From Lachnospiraceae bacterium (lineage in GTDB: Bacteria; Bacillota; Clostridia; Lachnospirales; Lachnospiraceae): a stretch of DNA of 5,485 nucleotides. A program made the translations under genes and the position numbers. Positions 1 through 5,485 of this stretch are shown here, piece by piece. Under the pieces are notes generated by a model. That model saw only the letters and a program-made list of their open reading frames with translations, did not search any database and was not told where the DNA came from. How positions within the stretch are numbered: position 1 is the first letter of the stretch; the number at the start of each line of letters is the position of its first letter. The DNA lies in contig DPZM01000097.1 in NCBI GenBank assembly GCA_003535955.1, forward strand, positions 1 to 5,485, written 5' to 3'.

Positions 1-187
1 CACACCCGGGGCAATGGGTGCCCTGCTGTCCCACTTTGAGAATAAGATAATGTTCCAGGGATTCTTATGGAATGTTAACAGCTTCGACCAGGAAGGTGTC
101 CAGCTGGGCAAGGTGCTTGCCAAGAAGGTGCTCGCACATGAGACTGACGGAGCCCTTAAAGTGTACAGTGATTTATTAAACATATAA
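1..187 (+). CDS. pgi: Glucose-6-phosphate isomerase, C-terminal end (5' truncated by window)
   Basis: The last 61 codons are visible, read from base 2, with a TAA stop at 185-187. The peptide opens TPGAMGALLSHFENKI and continues through FLWNVNSFDQEGVQLGK. This matches the C-terminal signature of phosphoglucose isomerase (family form WNINSFDQWGVELGK). The lysine of QLGK, encoded at 110-112, corresponds to the conserved active-site lysine that helps in ring opening. The enzyme interconverts glucose 6-phosphate and fructose 6-phosphate in the cytoplasm, in glycolysis and gluconeogenesis. The family's usual W is E here (DQEGV), which is a mild divergence. The gene is convergent with the chemoreceptor gene, and the two stop codons are separated only by the large inverted repeat. 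Start, promoter and most of the protein lie outside the window. The identification is secure because this C-terminal block is diagnostic. Confidence 0.95.
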   Translation, partial: TPGAMGALLSHFENKIMFQGFLWNVNSFDQEGVQLGKVLAKKVLAHETDGALKVYSDLLNI

Positions 188-344
188 AAAATGAAACAGC
201 GGGGACGGTTCCTCGGTGAAACAGGGGGACGGTTCCTCGGTTCATTTTTCAGATAATTAACTGTTTGTTCAGTAGTTTCTGATAAAAATGAACCGAGGAA
301 CCGTCCCCTCTGTTTCACCGAGGAACCGTCCCCCTGTTTCATTT
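188..344. repeat. Long nested inverted repeat of GGGGACGGTTCCTCGG units (REP/MITE-like)
   Basis: The left arm (188-249) and right arm (284-344) are reverse complements over about 60 bases, apart from small indels. Each arm holds two tandem units: 192-216 (25 nt) and 217-240 (24 nt) on the left, and 293-317 (25 nt) and 318-341 (24 nt) on the right in inverted orientation. Read in one direction the four units share GAAACAG, then a G-rich spacer, then GGACGGTTCCTCGG. They differ only in the spacer: CGGGG, GGGG, AGGGG and GGGG. The centre (250-281) can continue the stem, since CAGA 250-253 pairs with TCTG 278-281 and ACTG 260-263 pairs with CAGT 270-273 around TTTGTT. From memory, GGGACGGTTCC-type repeats are dispersed in many Firmicutes genomes, sometimes near IS200-like REP transposases. 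No transposase is present here, so a non-autonomous element is the likely reading. TATA flanks both ends (183-186 and 345-348). Confidence 0.9.
188..344. terminator. Probable bidirectional transcription terminator between pgi and the chemoreceptor gene
   Basis: RNA from either strand of the inverted repeat would fold into a very long GC-rich hairpin. Both genes enter it directly from their stop codons (185-187 for pgi, 344-346 for the chemoreceptor). Reading rightward, the hairpin ends in CATTTTATA. Reading leftward, it ends in CATTTTTTATATG with a run of six T. These short U-tracts suit intrinsic termination in both directions. No other terminator is visible for either gene. Termination is inferred; the stem and T-tracts are seen directly. 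Confidence 0.7.
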
Positions 345-2359
345 TATACAGTATATTGCGATAGATCTGAGTTTATTTCGTCCGAATACTGGTTAAGGTT
401 CTCTGATATATTGGTTATATTGGCAGTTTCCGCACGCAGCTTGTTGTTCTCGCTGACGATCATGTCGCTGAGGCTTAAGACTTCATTGATGTTAGATGCC
501 TGTTCCTGAGTGGTTGCCGCATTATTGGAAGCGACATCGTTTATCTTCTCGATACCGCTTGCGATCTCGATGATACCGTCGGTTGCCTTGGCTACATCAC
601 CGTAGATCAGGTTGAATGATTCGTTGGCTTCCGAAACGCCGCTCATGCAGGCTTCCATATCTTTCGCACATATATCTGCCTTCTTGTTTATATCCACGAT
701 ATTCTTGGTTATATCCTCAACCAGCCTGCGAATAGTCTCGGTCGCGTTTGATGACTGGTTGGCAAGGGCGCCTACTTCGGTTGCTACAACAGCAAATCCC
801 TTACCCATCTCACCTGCTCTTGCAGCCTCGATCGAAGCGTTAAGTGACAGGAGGTTGGTCTGCTCGGAGATGGCATTGATAGTATCTGTTATGCCGGTGA
901 TCTCCTCAACTGATTTCGCTGTGGCACGTATAAGGGTTGTAAGCTCACCTATCGTATCGTTAAGAGTGCTCACATTCTTGGTCATGCTCTCCATCTCATC
1001 CTTACCCTTGGCTGATGCTTCGAGGGTTTCATCACAGAGGTTCTTAACATTTTCGGCATTGACCGCAAGCTGTCCGGAAGTTGAAGCAAGCTCTGTAGCC
1101 GCATGTGCGATATCCTCGATGGATGAGTTCATGTCGGACAGGGTGGAGTTGAGCTTCTCTATTGACTCTCCCTGGTTCTGGTTTGCATTGGAAAGTACAT
1201 GGGAAATATCGAAACACTCGCCTGCCCGGTTGTTCATCGCACCGGAAATATTCGACAGGCTGTTAAGCGTTGTCCTCATCTTGCCTATGTATTCATTCAG
1301 GCTCTCGGAGAGGGTTGTGATCTCGTTGTTGCCTTCGGGAACGATCGTAACGGTAAAGTCACCCTTGCTGATATCCGTGATACGCTCGGTTACCGTGGTA
1401 ACAGGGTTTATAGCCTTGTTCAGAATGTAGTATACAAGGGCTGAGAACAATGCAATGAGGATAATGGCGCTTACGAAGGTTACTACCATTACCTTTATGA
1501 TCATGCCGCTTAACAGGCTTGAAGGAACCGCACTTACTATTGCCCATGAGGTATCTTCTATGTCTGTGGATGTAAACATCATTGAGCCGGCTGCGGTCTT
1601 GGCTGTAACAACCTTGCCTTCGCCGCCTGATGCGGAAGTGTCCATAGAATCGAATACGGCTGCCAGACCGGCTGCAACGGGATCGGTCGTATCGGCAAGA
1701 GTCTGTCCGACACTGTCGGTAACATTACTGATAAGAATGTCCTTGGTTTCCTTATTTATAATATAGTACTTGGCATCGGGAGAGATTGATTGAAAGGAAT
1801 TGACCATCTCGGCAACCTTGTCAAAGTTGATATCGCTGCTGAGCACTACGCTGTCTCTTACCATTACAGCGCAGGCAAGACAGGTCTTACCGGTTGATGC
1901 ATCCACATAAGGCTCGGAAGAGTATATCTCACCTTTCTTCGCAATCGCACCCTTATACCAGGGCCTGTCGGTGAATTCAAATGTATCATCGGGAATCCAG
2001 CCGGAACCGTCGAGGAAGGTGTTGTCATCACCAAATGCCATATACACATCCTGCGAGTCGGGATCGGATGCCGTGATCTTAAGGAGCATTGCAAGCATGT
2101 CATCATGCGAAGGCTCGGGAATATTTCTTATTACGGCTGCTGTCTGAGCTACCCTCTCTTCGATGTCACTCCACCAGCTGTGTACTTCACTGGCATAGCC
2201 CACGGATTCCCTTGCCAGGATCCCGTTTGTCAGGGACTGGATGTTATCGGACGCAAGCTTGATGCTTATCTGCGTGATGATAACAATGATGATCGCAACG
2301 TAGATGATCATTTTGGCCAGGAGCGACTTTTTCAGTGATTTTCTTTTTGCTTGTTTCAT
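344..2359 (-). CDS. Methyl-accepting chemotaxis protein with dCache sensor domain
   Basis: This 671-residue transmembrane chemoreceptor senses an extracellular ligand and controls the CheA kinase through CheW. Order of parts: basic cytoplasmic start (1-15), first membrane helix (about 16-37), extracellular dCache region (about 38-283), second membrane helix (about 286-313), HAMP domain (about 311-365, with the conserved NP at 318-319), and a long signalling coiled coil. The hairpin tip, 497-536, reads SEQTNLLSLNASIEAARAGE followed by MGKGFAVVATEV, close to the universal MCP core. The sensor has R132, W134, Y135, Y151, D153 and D176, spaced much like the dCache amino-acid-binding signature. 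F127 sits where the first Tyr is usual. There is no CheR-tethering pentapeptide; the protein ends QYTV. The start ATG (2357-2359) has AGAGG nine bases upstream. The gene stands alone, convergent with pgi and divergent from the transporter operon. Function class is certain; the ligand is inferred. Confidence 0.96.
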   Translation of the reverse strand: MKQAKRKSLKKSLLAKMIIYVAIIIVIITQISIKLASDNIQSLTNGILARESVGYASEVHSWWSDIEERVAQTAAVIRNIPEPSHDDMLAMLLKITASDPDSQDVYMAFGDDNTFLDGSGWIPDDTFEFTDRPWYKGAIAKKGEIYSSEPYVDASTGKTCLACAVMVRDSVVLSSDINFDKVAEMVNSFQSISPDAKYYIINKETKDILISNVTDSVGQTLADTTDPVAAGLAAVFDSMDTSASGGEGKVVTAKTAAGSMMFTSTDIEDTSWAIVSAVPSSLLSGMIIKVMVVTFVSAIILIALFSALVYYILNKAINPVTTVTERITDISKGDFTVTIVPEGNNEITTLSESLNEYIGKMRTTLNSLSNISGAMNNRAGECFDISHVLSNANQNQGESIEKLNSTLSDMNSSIEDIAHAATELASTSGQLAVNAENVKNLCDETLEASAKGKDEMESMTKNVSTLNDTIGELTTLIRATAKSVEEITGITDTINAISEQTNLLSLNASIEAARAGEMGKGFAVVATEVGALANQSSNATETIRRLVEDITKNIVDINKKADICAKDMEACMSGVSEANESFNLIYGDVAKATDGIIEIASGIEKINDVASNNAATTQEQASNINEVLSLSDMIVSENNKLRAETANITNISENLNQYSDEINSDLSQYTV

Positions 2360-2396
2360 TTTCAGATACCTCTGCTAATATATAATAATAACATAT

Positions 2397-2426
2397 ACAT
2401 TTTATCACAAAATGTCTCATTTGCAA
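2397..2426 (-). promoter_or_regulatory. Putative sigma-A promoter of the chemoreceptor gene (minus strand)
   Basis: On the minus strand, TTGCAA (2426-2421) is followed after 16 bases by TAAAAT (2404-2399), preceded by TGA to form an extended -10 (TGATAAAAT). The -10 matches the TATAAT consensus at five of six positions and the -35 matches TTGACA at four of six. Transcription would start near 2392, leaving a leader of about 33 bases before the ATG at 2359. An AT-rich stretch lies just upstream and could act as an UP element. I looked for a motility sigma-28/sigma-D arrangement and did not find its TAAA -35. Confidence 0.5.
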
Positions 2427-2427
2427 C

Positions 2428-2448
2428 AAAAAAGTCCGACACTTTTTT
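2428..2448. other. AT-rich inverted repeat in the divergent control region
   Basis: AAAAAAGT (2428-2435) and ACTTTTTT (2441-2448) are exact reverse complements around the five-base loop CCGAC. The structure lies directly upstream of the chemoreceptor -35, between the two divergent promoters, so it could be an operator or a curved UP-like region. A weak terminator is less likely because no gene ends here. Bases 2438-2445 (GACACTTT) are also the exact complement of 2556-2563 (AAAGTGTC) in the early part of the plus-strand transcript. The repeat is seen directly; any role is a guess. Confidence 0.4.
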
Positions 2449-2499
2449 TTATGTATTTCTTTATGTATACAGAAGCAAATAGCGTATTCAGAGATTATA

Positions 2500-2510
2500 T
2501 GATAAAATGT
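2500..2510 (+). promoter_or_regulatory. Putative extended -10 promoter of the plus-strand operon
   Basis: TGATAAAATGT contains an extended -10 (TG, one base, TAAAAT at 2503-2508). The same 11 bases occur on the minus strand at 2407-2397 in the chemoreceptor promoter. No good -35 lies 16-18 bases upstream, which an extended -10 can tolerate. Transcription would start around 2515, only a few bases before the ribosome binding site at 2522-2530, so the mRNA would have almost no untranslated leader before the ATG at 2534. Confidence 0.45.
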
Positions 2511-2521
2511 GAACCAGATGT

Positions 2522-2557
2522 AAAGGAGGAATTATGGCAGCTCGGAAGCATATATAA
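2522..2557 (+). other. Strong ribosome binding site with a seven-codon ORF (leader peptide or frameshifted gene start)
   Basis: AAAGGAGGA at 2522-2530 is one of the best Shine-Dalgarno sequences in the window and lies a few bases before ATG 2534-2536. The frame reads MAARKHI and stops at TAA 2555-2557. The downstream small gene is in a different frame, which is open without a stop from 2524 but has no ATG, GTG or TTG before GTG 2605. Removing one TA pair from CATATATAAAG (2549-2559) would fuse MAARKHI to KCLFFLYGVRFDGIVNV and on into the downstream protein, giving 98 residues. The short ORF may therefore be the real gene start disrupted by a two-base change, a sequencing error, or a genuine leader peptide. 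No amino-acid run or attenuator is evident, which weakens the leader-peptide reading. Confidence 0.45.
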
Positions 2558-2604
2558 AGTGTCTGTTTTTTCTTTACGGTGTCCGTTTTGACGGAATAGT
2601 AAAC

Positions 2605-2832
2605 GTGACCAGACATCTTAAGGAAGTGCAGAGGAATAATAAGGAAACACTTCCGCAGAAGGTTCCGAGCAGATACAGGATCTCGCTTCATGTTGATGAC
2701 GAAACGGTCATATGTACGCTGGGAAGGCAGTACGGATTCAATGCCTATCAGCTCGATGCGCAGGATGACGACTGGGAAGAGAAAATAGTACAGAGGGCGG
2801 AACAGATCAAAAAGAGGGAGTTTCCCTCATAA
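2605..2832 (+). CDS. Small hypothetical protein, first gene of the TRAP transporter operon
   Basis: I do not recognise this protein. From GTG 2605 it has 75 residues: a basic, polar N-terminus (TRHLKEVQRNNKETLPQK), a probable beta segment (SRYRISLHVDDETVICTLG), a short linker, and an acidic-to-basic helix at the C-terminus (DDDWEEKIVQRAEQIKKRE). It has no signal peptide or membrane segment, so it is probably cytoplasmic. The GTG start is doubtful, because only a weak GGA lies upstream, while a strong ribosome binding site and ATG lie at 2522-2536 in another frame. The reading frame is open back to 2524, and its upstream part encodes plausible protein. The gene may be a frameshifted form of a 98-residue protein. 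It ends 52 bases before the kinase-like gene, with no terminator between, so co-transcription is likely. Confidence 0.55.
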   Translation: MTRHLKEVQRNNKETLPQKVPSRYRISLHVDDETVICTLGRQYGFNAYQLDAQDDDWEEKIVQRAEQIKKREFPS

Positions 2833-2884
2833 AAATACACTACCGATCGGGAAATATATTCAAAAGAGCCGGGAAGGAGAGCAG

Positions 2885-3490
2885 ATGGCTGAGAAAAGAT
2901 TACCTGTTATAACGATCAACAGAGAATACGCTGCAGGCGGAAGAACCCTTGCGGCCATCCTGTCAGAAAAGCTGGGAATACCTTATTATGATGAGGATTT
3001 TGTTTCAAAGACCGTGGAGGAGAGCGGATATGACAAGGAAGATGTCGAGCGCGAGGGAGAGGAGATAAGCAAACCGTCTCAGCTCTTGAACGGATTTTTA
3101 AACAGTGCCGTTTCCTACAGCAGTTCTCATGATGAGATATTTAAGGCAGAAAAGAAGGTGATCATCGAACTGGCGGAGAGCTCATGTATAATCGTCGGCC
3201 GATGCGCGAATCATATCCTGAAGGAGGCTGGGATCGACACGGTGAGCATATATCTTCACGGACCTGTCGATAAAAAGGTTAAGCGTGCGTTGGAGCTTGC
3301 GGAGTATGGGGATATGAAGCCTGAAAAATACATGGAAGAGCGTGACAGTAAACGCCGGAACTATTACAAATATTATACGGGAAGTGATATTACCGATGCT
3401 TCGAATTACACGTTCTGCTTCGACGTGGGCAGGGTAAGCATTTTGAAATGTGCACAAATAGTACTCGACCTGATAAATAATGCAGGATGA
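2885..3490 (+). CDS. Cytidylate-kinase-like P-loop protein
   Basis: The 201-residue product belongs to the cytidylate-kinase-like group common in clostridia (PF13189 type) and is not the canonical CMP kinase Cmk. The start VITINREYAAGGRT (8-21) aligns with the family's phosphate-binding ISREYGSGGRE. It is followed by LGIPYYDEDFV (30-40), IIVGRCANHIL (102-112), SIYLHGPVDKKVKRA (121-135) and a lid-like RDSKRRNYYKYYTG (153-166), all typical of the family in order. The P-loop is altered, with AAGGRT in place of GSGGRE, so catalytic activity is uncertain. The true substrate of this family is not settled; nucleotide phosphorylation is assumed from homology. AAGGAGA (2874-2880) precedes the ATG by four bases. 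The stop is 15 bases before the TRAP lipoprotein gene, which implies one transcript. Confidence 0.88.
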   Translation: MAEKRLPVITINREYAAGGRTLAAILSEKLGIPYYDEDFVSKTVEESGYDKEDVEREGEEISKPSQLLNGFLNSAVSYSSSHDEIFKAEKKVIIELAESSCIIVGRCANHILKEAGIDTVSIYLHGPVDKKVKRALELAEYGDMKPEKYMEERDSKRRNYYKYYTGSDITDASNYTFCFDVGRVSILKCAQIVLDLINNAG

Positions 3491-3505
3491 TCGGAGGGGG
3501 AGAGA

Positions 3506-4471
3506 ATGAAGAAAAAGACGATGCGGCTGTTCTGCTGTGTGAGCCTTATCATTTCCATGTTAAGCTTCACAGGATGCGGAGGCCAGAGGCTGATGATGGG
3601 TACGGGAGGAACATCGGGAACATATTACGCTTTCGGAGGCGTCCTTGCCCAGTACATGACAGACAATACCGATTACAGGATCACAGCGGTTTCCACTGCT
3701 GCATCAAAAGCCAATATACAGAGTATAGGTGATGGAGACTACCAGATAGGCTTTACCCAGTCGGACGTAATGAATTATGCCTGGGACGGCAGCAGGTCTT
3801 TCGAAACAGACGGCCCGTGCCGGGATTTCCGTGTACTCGGAGCCCTGTATGCCGAGACTGTACAGCTTATAACAATGAAAAAGGATATAAAGAGTGTAAG
3901 TGACCTCAAAGGGAAGAGCGTTTCCATAGGTGCCCCCGGTTCGGGAGTGTACTTTAACGCAATGGATGTGCTCGAGGGAGCCGGGCTTACCGTTGATGAT
4001 ATCAAGCCGCAGTATCAGAGCTTTGACGACAGTAAGGAGGCTCTTAAGGACGGACAGATAGACGCAGCCTTTATCGTGGCCGGTGCACCCACATCGGCAA
4101 TTACGGAACTGGCAACGACAAACGGGGTGTTTCTGATACCGATAGAAGGAAAGCTAAGGGATGATATCATGGGCCTGTGCCCCTATTACGCACCGCTTGA
4201 GATACCGGCAAACACATACCCGGGTCAGAATGATCCTATTGAAACTATCACAATAAAGGCCACCCTGATAGTTGATGCCAAGCTTGATGATGACATGGTG
4301 TATGATCTTACGGCTGCGATATTTGACCATACGGAGGAAATCAGCAAAGAAAACGCCAAGGGCGAAGAACTGTCGATAGAAAACGCCACGTCAGGAATAA
4401 CTATACCTTTCCACATAGGCGCTGCCCGCTATTTTGAAGAGCATGGTGTTCCGGTAGCTGCACAGGAATGA
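3506..4471 (+). CDS. TAXI-family TRAP transporter substrate-binding lipoprotein
   Basis: This 321-residue extracytoplasmic receptor captures the ligand for the TRAP permease encoded next. Residues 1-23 form a lipoprotein signal peptide: KKK start, hydrophobic core, and FTGC with C24 as the likely lipidated cysteine. F at -3 is slightly unusual. The mature part has the TAXI hallmark GTGGTSGTYYAFGG (32-45), a STAAS ligand loop (63-67), DYQIGFTQSDVMNYAW (78-93), DLKGKSVSIGAPGSG (133-147), DGQIDAAFIVAGAPTSA (182-198) and the C-terminal PFHIGAARYFEEHGV (301-315). The length is normal for the family. The ligand cannot be read from sequence; characterised TAXI proteins bind dicarboxylates, amino acids such as glutamate, or related acids. 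GGAGGGGGAGAGA lies just before the ATG. The gene sits 15 bases after the kinase-like gene and 28 bases before the permease gene. Confidence 0.95.
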   Translation: MKKKTMRLFCCVSLIISMLSFTGCGGQRLMMGTGGTSGTYYAFGGVLAQYMTDNTDYRITAVSTAASKANIQSIGDGDYQIGFTQSDVMNYAWDGSRSFETDGPCRDFRVLGALYAETVQLITMKKDIKSVSDLKGKSVSIGAPGSGVYFNAMDVLEGAGLTVDDIKPQYQSFDDSKEALKDGQIDAAFIVAGAPTSAITELATTNGVFLIPIEGKLRDDIMGLCPYYAPLEIPANTYPGQNDPIETITIKATLIVDAKLDDDMVYDLTAAIFDHTEEISKENAKGEELSIENATSGITIPFHIGAARYFEEHGVPVAAQE

Positions 4472-4499
4472 GACTAAAGCATGGATATGAGGAGGACTT

Positions 4500-5485
4500 A
4501 TGAGCAACCAAGCAGGTGATATAAAACATGAAGTAAACAATGACCTTGATGAGGTAATGAAAAAATACGACAGGGAATCAAATGTCCGTGTGTGGACAGG
4601 AAAGCCTGCACTGGCCGTAAAGGTATTACTGATCGGGTTTTCGCTTTTCTGTATCTGGGTAACCCTGTTTTCAACTTTTCTGGAGGAGATCAGGCTTACG
4701 TCTTTTATGGGACTGGTCGTACTTTTAGGTTTCCTTCAGTACCCGGCGAATAAGAACAATAACAGAGTCAATCACATGCCCTGGTATGATGTGCTGGGTA
4801 TGATCTTAGGTGCGGGTGCCTTTCTGTACTATACTTTTAATGCCGATCAGATCATCCAGCAGGGTACGAGATTTCAACCCTATCAGATAGTGATCGCTGT
4901 GATAGGAATACTGGCCCTTCTGGAAGTGACAAGGCGAAGCGTCGGATGGCCCATCCTGATCGTTGCCCTGTTTTTCATAGTATACGCTCTGGTCTACGGA
5001 CTCACCAATCCGTCCTTTGTGGGAAGGGCCAAATATCTGCTACGTAATCTTTTTTATGCCAAGACGGGAATCCTGTCTACGCCGATCAATGTATGCTCCA
5101 AATACATAGTCGTCTTTATCATTTTCGGTGCTTTTCTGGAACGTACCGGGATCTCGGCGCTCTTTATCAACATAGCCAACTGTATTGCAGGACGTTTTGC
5201 CGGAGGTCCGGCTAAGGTGGCCGTTATCTCCTCGGCCCTCTGCGGAATGGTCAGCGGATCTTCCGTAGGAAATACCGTTACTACAGGTTCCGTAACGATC
5301 CCTATGATGAAGGAAACAGGTTATAAATCCGAGTTTGCCGGAGCGGTAGAGGCCGCAGCTTCCACCGGCGGTCAGATCATGCCCCCGATAATGGGAGCCG
5401 CTGCTTTCCTTATGGCAGATATCATCGGTGTTCCTTATTCGGATATACTCATAAGGGCTATATTTCCCGCAGTACTTTACTTTAC
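4500..5485 (+). CDS. Fused TRAP transporter permease (4TM/12TM, DctQ-DctM type), 3' truncated by window
   Basis: The first 328 residues of an inner-membrane TRAP permease of the fused type that partners TAXI receptors are visible; the frame remains open at the window end, and full-length members are usually above 600 residues. After a polar cytoplasmic tail (1-36), hydrophobic helices at about 38-60, 64-82, 97-115 and 128-142 form the DctQ-like part. The DctM-like part follows, with helices at about 150-168 and 201-214, then GMVSGSSVGNTVTTGSVTIP (249-268) and the diagnostic STGGQIMPPIMGAAAFLMAD (288-307). It imports the ligand delivered by the lipoprotein, driven by a sodium or proton gradient. 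GAGGAGG precedes the ATG by a few bases, and the gene starts 28 bases after the lipoprotein stop, so the two are translated from one message. Confidence 0.95.
   Translation, partial: MSNQAGDIKHEVNNDLDEVMKKYDRESNVRVWTGKPALAVKVLLIGFSLFCIWVTLFSTFLEEIRLTSFMGLVVLLGFLQYPANKNNNRVNHMPWYDVLGMILGAGAFLYYTFNADQIIQQGTRFQPYQIVIAVIGILALLEVTRRSVGWPILIVALFFIVYALVYGLTNPSFVGRAKYLLRNLFYAKTGILSTPINVCSKYIVVFIIFGAFLERTGISALFINIANCIAGRFAGGPAKVAVISSALCGMVSGSSVGNTVTTGSVTIPMMKETGYKSEFAGAVEAAASTGGQIMPPIMGAAAFLMADIIGVPYSDILIRAIFPAVLYF

Noticed and set aside
192..341. A short CRISPR-like array from the 24-25 nt repeated units
   Set aside because: The units are directly adjacent without unique spacers and two are inverted, which fits a palindromic element and not a CRISPR array.
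288..509. A 73-codon plus-strand open frame starting inside the inverted repeat
   Set aside because: Its N-terminus is a translation of the repeat units (RGTVPSVSPRNRPPVS) and the rest is antisense to the chemoreceptor end.
612..1430. A 272-codon plus-strand open frame opposite the chemoreceptor gene
   Set aside because: It lies wholly antisense to a certain MCP gene, the translation is Ser/Ala/Val/Leu-rich mirror sequence without recognisable motifs, and no ribosome binding site was noted.
2397..2430. A motility sigma-28/sigma-D promoter for the chemoreceptor
   Set aside because: GATAA is present at the -10, but no TAAA lies 14-16 bases upstream; a sigma-A extended -10 fits better.
2545..2560. 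Programmed -1 ribosomal frameshift site joining the seven-codon ORF to the downstream frame
   Set aside because: No X XXY YYZ heptamer is present; shifting at CAT ATA would need mismatched re-pairing, so an indel is the simpler reading.
2488..2691. A 67-codon minus-strand open frame across the operon start
   Set aside because: It overlaps the plus-strand promoter, ribosome binding site and small gene, and its translation resembles nothing known to me.
2843..2850. CCGATCGG palindrome between the small gene and the kinase-like gene
   Set aside because: Eight bases is too short to support a terminator or operator call, and no T-run follows.

Overview
The window looks like a chromosomal segment from an anaerobic Firmicute, most likely a Lachnospiraceae-type clostridium (Butyrivibrio or a relative). 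This is inferred from GC content that looks mid-40s by eye, frequent ATA, AGG and GGA codons, strong AGGAGG-type ribosome binding sites, a dCache chemoreceptor, a cytidylate-kinase-like protein and a TAXI-type TRAP transporter. No rRNA or other phylogenetic marker is present, so the assignment is tentative.

Layout. (1) Bases 1-187 are the 3' end of a plus-strand glucose-6-phosphate isomerase gene (pgi). (2) Bases 188-344 hold a long, nearly perfect inverted repeat. Each arm consists of two tandem 24-25 nt units built around GGGGACGGTTCCTCGG. It fills the whole gap between the two convergent stop codons and should act as a bidirectional terminator. (3) Bases 344-2359, minus strand, encode a 671-residue methyl-accepting chemotaxis protein with a dCache sensor that keeps most of the amino-acid-binding signature. 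(4) Bases 2360-2604 are the divergent control region. Both promoters carry the same 11-base extended -10 sequence, TGATAAAATGT, in opposite orientation. A strong ribosome binding site at 2522-2530 serves an ATG whose frame closes after seven codons. (5) Bases 2605-5485, plus strand, look like one operon: a small unrecognised protein, a cytidylate-kinase-like P-loop protein, a TAXI-family TRAP substrate-binding lipoprotein and a fused TRAP permease that runs off the window.

How the parts may work together. The lipoprotein and the fused permease are the two components of a TAXI-TRAP importer. The lipoprotein captures an unidentified, probably carboxylate-containing ligand outside the membrane, and the permease brings it in using an ion gradient. 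The kinase-like gene and the small gene upstream are close and co-directional, so they are probably co-transcribed, but their role in transport is unknown. The chemoreceptor is divergently transcribed and could sense a related nutrient; that link is only positional.

The observations most worth checking are the nested GGGGACGGTTCC inverted repeat fitted between the two stop codons, and the small gene upstream of the kinase, where removing one TA dinucleotide would join the strong start at 2534 to the downstream frame as a 98-residue protein. I saw no convincing new defence, toxin or RNA system.
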